DNA from: Betaproteobacteria bacterium UBA6910 | GTDB taxonomy: Bacteria > Pseudomonadota > Gammaproteobacteria > Burkholderiales > UBA6910 | DNA: 11,567 bases | NCBI GenBank assembly: GCA_002451065.1 | Contig: DKBC01000238.1 | Location: 1 to 11,567, forward strand | Reading direction: 5' to 3' | In this document: one piece after another, positions 6,540-11,567 of the stretch | Position numbering within the stretch: position 1 is the first letter of the stretch | Layout of the letters: the number at the start of each line of letters is the position of its first letter | Program-made: the position numbers and the translations under genes | The notes under the pieces: generated by a model | What the model saw: the letters and a program-made list of their open reading frames with translations, nothing else | Databases searched by the model: none | Told to the model about the DNA's origin: nothing

Positions 6540-7538
6540 TTAACGGTAGTTTTCGGCCTTGGGTTCCCGGTGGAGCAGGCCTTCCACGGCGGTCCGGGCG
6601 GAAACCCCCTCGAACAGGATCTGGCACACGGCCTCGGTGATCGGCATTTCCACCCCCAGGGTGCGGGCGAGGCGCCGCACTTCCCGCGCGGTGTGGACAC
6701 CCTCCGCCACCTGGCCCAATTCTGCGAGGATGGTGGGCAAAGCCTTGCCCGATGCCAGCATGAGGCCGACACGGCGGTTGCGGGACAGGTCGCCGGTGCA
6801 GGTAAGAATCAGGTCGCCCACGCCGGCGAGTCCCATGAAGGTCTCCATGCGCCCGCCGAGCCTGAGACCCAGGCGGCTGATTTCCGCCAGGCCGCGGGTC
6901 ACCAGCGCCGCCCGCGCGTTGTGCCCGAAGCCCATGCCGTCTGCGATGCCTGCGGCGATGGCGATGACGTTTTTCACGGCTCCACCCACTTCCACGCCCA
7001 CCACGTCACCGCTCGAATACACCCGCAGGTGCTGGTCGTGGAGCTCCCGCGCCGTGGACGTCGCGAAGGCCTCGTCGGTGGAAGCCAAGGTGACGGCGGT
7101 GGGCAGTCCCTTGGCCACCTCCAGGGCGAAACTGGGCCCGGAAAATGCGCCGCAGGGGATGGAGGCGCTGACCTCCTCCCGCGCCACCTGGTGAGGAAAC
7201 TTGGCCGAGCCCTGCTCGAATCCCTTGCAGGCCCACAAATAGGGAGTACGGCTGGCGGTGGCGGCATAGCTTTGGAGCGTCTCGCGCAGCGCGGCCACGG
7301 GCACCGCCACCAGCGCCAGGTCGGCGCGCTCCAGGGCGCGGGTCAGATTGCCCTCTAGCCGCACCGGTTCCGGAAGCTTGAGGCCCGGCAGGAACTGCTC
7401 GTTGCAGCGGGTCCGGGTCATGGACTCCAGTTGCAGAGGATCCCAGACCCAAAGGGTCACGCGATGGCGACGGCCGAAATGCAGCGCCAGGGCGGTGCCC
7501 CAGGCGCCAGCGCCGACCACCGCCAGGTTCAGGCTCAT
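6540..7538 (-). CDS. gpsA: Glycerol-3-phosphate dehydrogenase [NAD(P)+]
   Basis: Cytosolic enzyme that reduces dihydroxyacetone phosphate to sn-glycerol-3-phosphate, the backbone for phospholipid synthesis. It has 332 residues, full length for GpsA. The N-terminal Rossmann motif is VVGAGAWGTALA (residues 7-18). Further family landmarks are CKGFE (104-108), FSGPSFA (132-138), EVGGAVKNVIAIAAGIADG (183-201) with catalytic Lys189, GHNARAALVTRGL (205-217), and ETFMGLAGVGDL with TCTGDLSRNRRVG (232-258). It is the last gene of the operon; its ATG shares the ATGA overlap with the stop of the SH3 protein gene. It follows SecB functions in order, as in many Proteobacteria. Confidence 0.97.
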   Translation of the reverse strand: MSLNLAVVGAGAWGTALALHFGRRHRVTLWVWDPLQLESMTRTRCNEQFLPGLKLPEPVRLEGNLTRALERADLALVAVPVAALRETLQSYAATASRTPYLWACKGFEQGSAKFPHQVAREEVSASIPCGAFSGPSFALEVAKGLPTAVTLASTDEAFATSTARELHDQHLRVYSSGDVVGVEVGGAVKNVIAIAAGIADGMGFGHNARAALVTRGLAEISRLGLRLGGRMETFMGLAGVGDLILTCTGDLSRNRRVGLMLASGKALPTILAELGQVAEGVHTAREVRRLARTLGVEMPITEAVCQILFEGVSARTAVEGLLHREPKAENYR

Positions 7539-7993
7539 CGCCCCCAGACCTCAGAAGCCCTGACAAAGCCGTTGATGCCATCGGGGTGCCGGACCCGGAC
7601 CCAGCCGGTGAGAGACTCCACGAATTCGAGCACCACGTCACGATCGGCTTCGAACAGCAGCTTCGAAGAGGGGTCCGGAGACGCCCGGACCTGGGCGGTG
7701 GGCGCGGTCACGATGACGTAGCGCTGCTCGCTCAGGAATTTCTTCTCCACCCACGTCAAGTCACCCGAGCTGTCCCGCACCTTGGCCCACGCTTCGAGGG
7801 TCACCACCACCTCCACCGGCAAATGGCGCCCGACCACGAACAGGCGGTTCGATTTCAATGACGGGGCGTCGTAGAGCACCACCGCATCCTCGCTGATGGA
7901 CCGGTACTCCAGGGCAAGGGCTGGCACCGCGGAAAGCAGCGCTGCGACCAGCGCAACCCGCAGCAAGGAGAGGGTCGGCTTCCGGGCCGCCAT
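7535..7993 (-). CDS. Secreted bacterial SH3-repeat protein
   Basis: A small exported protein of 152 residues. A signal peptide runs to about residue 27 (LLRVALVAALLSAVPALA). The mature part contains two SH3b-like repeats: residues about 28-88, with VVLYDAPSLKSNRLFVVGR and WAKVRDSSGDLTWVEKKFL, and about 90-151, with AQVRASPDPSSKLLFEADR and GWVRVRHPDGINGFVRASEVW. Such domains usually bind cell-wall peptides or peptidoglycan; no enzyme domain is attached, so its role is unknown. It starts one base after the secB stop and ends in an ATGA overlap with gpsA, so it is part of the operon. This position is not occupied in the E. coli version of the cluster. Confidence 0.88.
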   Translation of the reverse strand: MAARKPTLSLLRVALVAALLSAVPALALEYRSISEDAVVLYDAPSLKSNRLFVVGRHLPVEVVVTLEAWAKVRDSSGDLTWVEKKFLSEQRYVIVTAPTAQVRASPDPSSKLLFEADRDVVLEFVESLTGWVRVRHPDGINGFVRASEVWGR

Positions 7994-7994
7994 C

Positions 7995-8513
7995 TCAATG
8001 AGTGGTGGGCTTGGCTTCCCCGGCCGCGGGAGCCGCAGTCTGGGCCTGGGCCGCCGCCTGCTCCCGCTGTTTCAGGTAGAGCGCCTCGAAATTGAGGGGC
8101 GAGAGCACCACCGGCGGGAAACCCGCCCGTGTTACCAGGGACGCGATGGCCTCGCGGGTGAACGGCAGCAGGATGTTCGGACAAGTGACGTGCAGGATAG
8201 GCTCCAGGTCCTGCTGGGGCACGTTGCGAATCTGGAACACTCCGGCCTGGGCCGCCTCCACGAGGAACACCACCTTGTCCTGGATCTTGGCGGTCACGGT
8301 GGCGGTGAGCACCGACTCGAACAATCCTTCGCCCACTGCGCTGGCCTGGGTGTGCATCTGGATCTCCACCTGCGGCGTGTTGCGCTCGGTGAAGATGGCG
8401 GGCGCGTGAGGAATCTCCAGGGACAGATCCTTAAGGTAGACCTTCTCGATGCTGAAGCTCGGCTGGTTCTGGGGGGGGGGTTGCTGGGGCGTTTGCGGTT
8501 GCTCTTCGGCCAT
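7995..8513 (-). CDS. secB: Protein-export chaperone SecB
   Basis: Tetrameric cytosolic chaperone that keeps precursors unfolded and hands them to SecA for export through SecYEG. It has 172 residues from the ATG with AGGGA 7 nt upstream; a TTG six codons earlier is possible but less likely. The SecB fold is clear from FSIEKVYLKDLSLEIPHAP, VFLVEAAQAGVFQI, LHVTCPNILLPFTREAIASL and the signature RAGFPPVVLSPLNFEALYLKQ-type C-terminal segment. Residues 2-18 form a Gln/Pro-rich tail (QTPQQPPPQNQP) encoded in part by ten consecutive C bases. The C-terminal 18 residues are Ala/Gln-rich. It is the fourth gene of the redox/export operon. Confidence 0.96.
   Translation of the reverse strand: MAEEQPQTPQQPPPQNQPSFSIEKVYLKDLSLEIPHAPAIFTERNTPQVEIQMHTQASAVGEGLFESVLTATVTAKIQDKVVFLVEAAQAGVFQIRNVPQQDLEPILHVTCPNILLPFTREAIASLVTRAGFPPVVLSPLNFEALYLKQREQAAAQAQTAAPAAGEAKPTTH
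8471..8480 (-). repeat. C10 homopolymer inside secB
   Basis: Ten identical bases (C on the coding strand) cover codons 12-14 and the first base of codon 15 of secB (Pro-Pro-Pro-Gln). Gain or loss of one base would shift the frame near the start of the gene. It is either a slippage-prone site or a spot to check for sequencing error; the frame as given is intact. Confidence 0.9.
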
Positions 8514-8538
8514 GACGGAATCCCTGGTCAAAGGGCGG

Positions 8539-8544
8539 ATTCTA
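8539..8544 (-). promoter_or_regulatory. Possible internal -10 element ahead of secB
   Basis: TAGAAT (one mismatch to TATAAT) lies in the short gap between trxC and secB, 26 nt before the secB ATG. The same hexamer stands at nearly the same distance before the first gene of the operon. No matching -35 is seen at the usual spacing, so this is weak. Confidence 0.25.
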
Positions 8545-8549
8545 CCCCA

Positions 8550-8981
8550 TCAGGCCGGGGCGGCGTGGCGGGAAACCCAGCGCCGCAATGACCCCAGGTC
8601 CATGGCGCCGCTCACCCGGTCGACCTCAACCCCGCCCTTGAACACGATCAGGGTGGGAATGCCGCGAATACCGAAGCGCCCCGCCAATCGCTGATGGTGG
8701 TCGGTATCCACTTTGCCGATCAGGAGCGTGGTGCTCATCTCCCCCGCGACCTGCTCGATCACGGGAGCCACCACCCGGCAGGGCGCGCACCATTCCGCCC
8801 AGAAATCCACCATCACGGGGAGATCGCCGCCAGACACGAATCCATCGAAATTGGATTCATTCAGCTCCACGGGCTTCCCTGGCAACAGGGAACGGGAACA
8901 CTTTCCGCACTTCGGATCCTCAGAGGCCCGGGCCTCGGGCACACGGTTGACCGCGCCGCATACGCCGCAAACCACTCGCAC
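8550..8981 (-). CDS. trxC: Zinc-finger thioredoxin (thioredoxin 2 type)
   Basis: Cytosolic thiol-disulfide reductase of the Trx2/TrxC type, 143 residues. The N-terminal zinc-binding module has CGVC (Cys5, Cys8) and CGKC (Cys25, Cys28), the same positions as in E. coli Trx2, with NRVPEAR between. The thioredoxin domain starts about residue 36 and has VDFWAEWCAPCR with active-site Cys65 and Cys68, cis-Pro109 in GIPTL, and FKGG. The active site is WCAPC instead of the usual WCGPC; an Ala at this place should alter redox potential modestly. Start is GTG with GAGAGA 6 nt upstream. It lies 9 bp after grxC and 36 bp before secB. E. coli has no thioredoxin gene in the corresponding cluster. Confidence 0.93.
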   Translation of the reverse strand: MRVVCGVCGAVNRVPEARASEDPKCGKCSRSLLPGKPVELNESNFDGFVSGGDLPVMVDFWAEWCAPCRVVAPVIEQVAGEMSTTLLIGKVDTDHHQRLAGRFGIRGIPTLIVFKGGVEVDRVSGAMDLGSLRRWVSRHAAPA

Positions 8982-8990
8982 CGCGATCTC

Positions 8991-9257
8991 TCAGCCCGTC
9001 GCTTGGGTCAAGAGGCGATCGAGCTCGCCTTCGTGATCCAGTTCCGCGAGATCGTCGAAGCCGCCCACGTGGCGATCCCCGATCCAGATCTGGGGAACGG
9101 TGCGGCGCCCGGTCCTTTCCATCATTTCCTTGCGTCGCACGGGATCCAGGTCTACTCGGACCTTCTCGATGTCGGTGATGCCTTTGGACTGGAGCAACCT
9201 TTCCGCACGCACACAGTAAGGACACATCGCCGTCGCGTACATGATCACTTTCGCCAT
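8991..9257 (-). CDS. grxC: Glutaredoxin 3
   Basis: Small glutathione-dependent oxidoreductase that reduces protein disulfides and mixed glutathione disulfides. It has 88 residues, normal for GrxC. The active site is CPYC (Cys12, Cys15), followed by the TVPQIWIG segment (53-60) with the cis-proline, and GGFDDL (65-70), which contacts glutathione. The start is the ATG that shares one base with the stop of the rhodanese gene (TAATG), a tight coupling that fixes it; a longer reading frame upstream only reflects the overlap with that gene. grxC next to secB is a conserved proteobacterial arrangement. Confidence 0.96.
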   Translation of the reverse strand: MAKVIMYATAMCPYCVRAERLLQSKGITDIEKVRVDLDPVRRKEMMERTGRRTVPQIWIGDRHVGGFDDLAELDHEGELDRLLTQATG

Positions 9258-9679
9258 TATTTCTTTCTCTTCACCGGCAAGCTGGCCTGCTGCCAGGCTT
9301 CGATTCCACCCCGCAAGCTGCGAACGTCGCCGAACCCCTGCTTCTTGAGCATGCTGCAGGCCGCCGTGGAGCGGTTGCCGCTGCGGCACAAGACCAGCAC
9401 CGGCCTGTTCTTGTATTTCTCCAGCTCGCGCACCCGTTCGCCGATGCGGCCGGCGGGAATGTGCTTGGAATTGGGAATGTGGCCGGACTCGTATTCGCTG
9501 TCCTCCCGCACGTCCAGCAGCAGCGCCTCCTGGTGGTTGATCAGGTTGACTGCCTCCACGGTGTCGACCTCGGGGACGCCGGCGATCCTGCCCCGGATCA
9601 AGGGCCACACGAGCATGGTCCCGCTTACCACGGCAAGCAGGATCAGCCAGATATTGTTCATCACGAACTGGATGTCCAT
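9257..9679 (-). CDS. Membrane-anchored rhodanese-like protein (YibN type)
   Basis: A single-domain sulfurtransferase tethered to the inner membrane, 140 residues. One hydrophobic helix covers residues about 8-27 (NNIWLILLAVVSGTMLVWPL). The rhodanese domain follows, with LLLDVREDSEYESGHIPNS (53-71) and the catalytic loop CRSGNRS with Cys98, then GGIEAWQ near the end. A basic tail (KRKK) closes it. GGAG stands 7 nt before the ATG. It is the first gene of the operon and matches YibN of E. coli in architecture and position before grxC. The physiological sulfur donor is unknown; the neighbouring glutaredoxin and thioredoxin suggest work with thiols or persulfides. Confidence 0.92.
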   Translation of the reverse strand: MDIQFVMNNIWLILLAVVSGTMLVWPLIRGRIAGVPEVDTVEAVNLINHQEALLLDVREDSEYESGHIPNSKHIPAGRIGERVRELEKYKNRPVLVLCRSGNRSTAACSMLKKQGFGDVRSLRGGIEAWQQASLPVKRKK

Positions 9680-9705
9680 ATCGCGCTCCAGGAAAAAGCG
9701 CGCCC

Positions 9706-9734
9706 ATTCTAGCAGAGGGGGCAGCCCTGCTCAG
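9706..9734 (-). promoter_or_regulatory. Probable sigma-70 promoter of the rhodanese–gpsA operon
   Basis: A good -10 (TAGAAT) stands 27 nt before the rhodanese ATG, with a weak -35 (CTGAGC, 3 of 6 matches) at 17-bp spacing. The transcript would start near 9699 with a leader of about 20 nt. It is the only reasonable promoter between the DUF2892 gene and this operon. Confidence 0.45.
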
Positions 9735-9751
9735 CCGGACGCGCCGTGGAA

Positions 9752-9982
9752 TCAGGCCCGGGCGGCGACCATGCAAGAGGCGTCCTTGACGCCGAGTCTT
9801 CGCAGCAGGATCTCCGGCGGGCAGAAGCGCGTGAAGCCGCTCTGGAACAGATTAAAGCCGACGAAGGCAGTGAACCACAGCCAGTAGGAGCTATGGAACA
9901 AGGGGCTGGCGTCGACGCCCAGTGCCAAGGACAGCAGGATGAAAAGGCCCGCCATGATGCGGATGATGCGGTCGGTGGTCAT
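9752..9982 (-). CDS. DUF2892 (YgaP-type transmembrane) small membrane protein
   Basis: A 76-residue inner-membrane protein of the DUF2892 family, the membrane module found fused to rhodanese in YgaP or as a stand-alone protein. Two hydrophobic segments are seen: IIRIMAGLFILLSLALGV and WLWFTAFVGFNLFQSGFT. The family hallmark SGFTRFCPPEILLRRLGV has a conserved cysteine. The chosen ATG has GGAG 8 nt upstream. An ATG two codons earlier (base 9988) is only 2 nt from that GGAG and is less likely. It has its own strong promoter after the RND gene. Its function is not known; these proteins often stand beside sulfide/persulfide genes, and a rhodanese gene follows about 70 bp downstream. Confidence 0.9.
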   Translation of the reverse strand: MTTDRIIRIMAGLFILLSLALGVDASPLFHSSYWLWFTAFVGFNLFQSGFTRFCPPEILLRRLGVKDASCMVAARA

Positions 9983-10005
9983 GAACATTGCTCCAATGCG
10001 ACAAC

Positions 10006-10027
10006 ATTAGATTACGCTAATATATTA
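10006..10027 (-). promoter_or_regulatory. Operator-like palindromes over the DUF2892 start site
   Basis: TAATATATTA (10018-10027) is a perfect 10-bp palindrome that covers the -10 box. Right next to it ATTAG-N6-CTAAT (10006-10021) is a perfect 5-bp inverted repeat over the expected start of transcription. This layout suits a dimeric repressor. The regulator is not in the window. Confidence 0.4.
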
Positions 10028-10047
10028 ATTTTAGGCTGGGCCGTCAA
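10019..10047 (-). promoter_or_regulatory. Strong sigma-70 promoter of the DUF2892 gene
   Basis: On the minus strand TTGACG and TATATT are separated by exactly 17 bp, each with one mismatch to consensus. This is the best sigma-70 promoter in the window. The transcript would start near 10012, giving a leader of about 30 nt. Palindromes overlap the -10 and the start site. Confidence 0.7.
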
Positions 10048-10091
10048 GACCTTGGGCCGGTTTCAGCGCCGGTCCGTTGTCCCGCCCTCGT

Positions 10092-11567
10092 TCAATCCCC
10101 AGGGATGTCCGCTTGCGCTCGGCGCCACGAGACCGCGTAGTAAAGCACCGGAATCACCACCAGGGTCAACACCGTGGAAACCAGGATGCCGAAGATCAGG
10201 GATATGGCGAGGCCGTTGAAAATGGGGTCGTCGAGGATGAAGAAGGCGCCGAGCATGGCGGCCAGCGCGGTGAGCGCGATGGGCTTGGCCCTGACCGCGG
10301 CCGAGTCGATGACGGCCTCCTGGAAACCCTTGCCCTCCGCCACCTGCAGGTTGACGAAGTCCACCAGCAGGATGGAGTTGCGCACGATTATCCCCGCCAG
10401 GGCGATCATGCCGATCATGGAAGTGGCCGTGAACTGGGCGCCTAGCAGGGAGTGGCCCGGCATCACGCCGATCACGGTCAGGGGGATCGGCGCCATAATG
10501 ATGAGGGGCGTGAGGTAGGATCCGAACTGCGCCACCACCAGCAGGTAGATCAGCACCAGTCCCACCGCGTAGGCGATGCCCATATCGCGAAAAGTCTCGT
10601 AGGTCACCTGCCACTCCCCGTCCCACTTCAAGGCATACGCGCGATAGGGGTCCCCGGGCTGGCGGATGAAATACTCGCCGAGGCTGCCCCCTTCCTGCAG
10701 CTTCATCCCCCGCACGCGTCCGCTGATGTCGAACATTCCGTAGAGGGGGCTGTCGAGCTCACCCGCCATGTCCCCGACCACGAACACCACCGGCAGCAGG
10801 TCCTTGTGGTAAATGGTCTTCTCCCGCTCCAGGGGCAGCACAGTCACGAGCTCCGAAAGTGGCACCAGGCCCCCGTCGCGGGCGCGCACGTTAAGCTTGA
10901 GCAGGTCTTCCAGCCCCCCCTGCCGCTCCGGCGGCAGCGTGACCCGCACCGGAATCTCGTACTTGGCAGCCCCGCTGTGGATCGGCGTCACATCCTGCCC
11001 GGCCAGGCCCAGTCCCATGGTCTCCACGATGTCCTTTTGGGCGACGCCGCGCAGTGCCGCTTTGCCCTGCAGCACCTTGAGGGTGTACTTGGTGGCGTCT
11101 TCCTCCACGCTGTCATCCATGTCCACGATATCGGGCGTCTCCTCGAACGCGGCACGCACCTTCTTCGCCACCGCGGCCTGACCCGCATACTCCGGGCCAT
11201 AGATTTCCGCCACGATGGGCGCCATCACCGGCGGCCCGGGAGGGACCTCCACCACCTTGACCTTGGCGCCGTGGCGCTTCGCTATCTCGGCCAGCGCCGG
11301 CCTCACCGCCCCGGCGATCTCGTGGCTCCTGCGGTCGCGCCGGTGCTTGTCCTGGAGATTGACTTGGAGATCGCCCTGTTCAGATCCGGCGCGCAGGTAG
11401 TACTGGCGCACCAGGCCATTAAAATTGATGGGCGCCGCGGTTCCCACATAAGCCTGGTAATCCGTCACCTCGGGCACGTTGGCGAGATGAGCGCCCATGT
11501 CCCGCAGCACGGCCGCCGTGCGCTCGAGGGGCGTGCCCACCGGCATGTCCACCACCACCTGGAATTC
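10092..11567 (-). CDS. RND-family efflux permease, C-terminal half (5' end beyond window)
   Basis: Proton-driven inner-membrane pump subunit of a tripartite efflux system; only the last 491 residues are present, about half of a usual 1,000-residue permease. The visible part begins in the second periplasmic (porter/docking) domain with EFQVVVDMPVGTPLERT. It carries the FVVGDMAGELDSP region and then the last transmembrane bundle, from YAVGLVLIYLLVVAQFGSY through LIIMAPIPLTVIGVMPGHSL, GMIALAGIIVRNSILLVDF and LTALAAMLGAFFILDDPIFN to VLTLVVIPVLYY. The Arg in IVRNS sits where AcrB has Lys940. The essential Asp pair of TM4 would lie outside the window. WDGEWQVTYETFRDMG is a stretch typical of a subfamily often annotated only as acriflavin-resistance or RND permease. 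The substrate cannot be told from this. Confidence 0.93.
   Translation of the reverse strand, partial: EFQVVVDMPVGTPLERTAAVLRDMGAHLANVPEVTDYQAYVGTAAPINFNGLVRQYYLRAGSEQGDLQVNLQDKHRRDRRSHEIAGAVRPALAEIAKRHGAKVKVVEVPPGPPVMAPIVAEIYGPEYAGQAAVAKKVRAAFEETPDIVDMDDSVEEDATKYTLKVLQGKAALRGVAQKDIVETMGLGLAGQDVTPIHSGAAKYEIPVRVTLPPERQGGLEDLLKLNVRARDGGLVPLSELVTVLPLEREKTIYHKDLLPVVFVVGDMAGELDSPLYGMFDISGRVRGMKLQEGGSLGEYFIRQPGDPYRAYALKWDGEWQVTYETFRDMGIAYAVGLVLIYLLVVAQFGSYLTPLIIMAPIPLTVIGVMPGHSLLGAQFTATSMIGMIALAGIIVRNSILLVDFVNLQVAEGKGFQEAVIDSAAVRAKPIALTALAAMLGAFFILDDPIFNGLAISLIFGILVSTVLTLVVIPVLYYAVSWRRAQADIPGD

Noticed and set aside
5936..6772. Minus-strand frame of 278 codons across trmL and the end of gpsA
   Set aside because: It is antisense to trmL and out of frame in gpsA; no recognisable features.
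9713..9731. GC-rich partial hairpin after the DUF2892 gene as its terminator
   Set aside because: The stem has a bulge and no T-tract follows; the same bases fit better as part of the promoter of the next operon.
8694..9887. Open frame of 397 codons on the plus strand
   Set aside because: It runs antisense through trxC, grxC, rhodanese and DUF2892 genes, all of which have clear family motifs; its own sequence shows no family features.
11562..11567. GAATTC at the very end, possibly a cloning boundary
   Set aside because: Other GAATTC sites occur inside the window (near 6464 and 7621) and the RND frame reads to the last base, so there is no evidence of a construct junction.

Overview
The window is GC-rich, densely packed bacterial DNA. 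The order rhodanese–grxC–(trxC)–secB–(SH3)–gpsA with trmL next door matches the yibN–grxC–secB–gpsA–(cysE)–trmL neighbourhood of Proteobacteria. SecB, Trx2-type thioredoxin and an RND efflux pump also fit a Gram-negative host. I favour a beta- or gammaproteobacterium; the sequence alone does not fix the genus. No tRNA, rRNA, CRISPR array, insertion sequence or integrase is visible.

Region 1 (1-986, minus): the N-terminal two thirds of a GspE/PilB-superfamily motor ATPase of the MshE type. It has a tandem MshEN (c-di-GMP-binding) domain and is cut at the window edge just after the Walker A lysine.

Region 2 (about 1050-5763, minus): a compact archaic (sigma-clade, Csu-like) chaperone–usher pilus locus. 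In transcription order it holds a major SCPU pilin, a hairpin terminator/attenuator, a periplasmic chaperone, an outer-membrane usher with an unusual N-terminal extension, and a last SCPU subunit. That last subunit appears to lack a donor-strand extension and is therefore a likely tip subunit. The pilin is preceded by a near-consensus sigma-54 promoter and a 230-bp non-coding stretch with several small dyads. A second hairpin closes the operon.

Region 3 (5993-6463, plus): trmL, the tRNA wobble-base 2'-O-methyltransferase, divergent from the pilus operon and convergent with gpsA.

Region 4 (6540-9679, minus): a six-gene operon with overlapping or nearly abutting genes: membrane-anchored rhodanese, glutaredoxin 3, zinc-finger thioredoxin (TrxC type, WCAPC), SecB, a periplasmic SH3-repeat protein and GpsA. 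It joins thiol/sulfur redox, protein export and phospholipid precursor synthesis.

Region 5 (9752-11567, minus): a small DUF2892 (YgaP-type membrane) protein with its own strong sigma-70 promoter and overlapping palindromes. Upstream of it is the C-terminal half of an RND efflux permease that runs off the window.

The most interesting content is the minimal four-gene archaic pilus system with apparent sigma-54 control, beside a c-di-GMP-type pilus motor. All family calls come from reading motifs; no database search was run.
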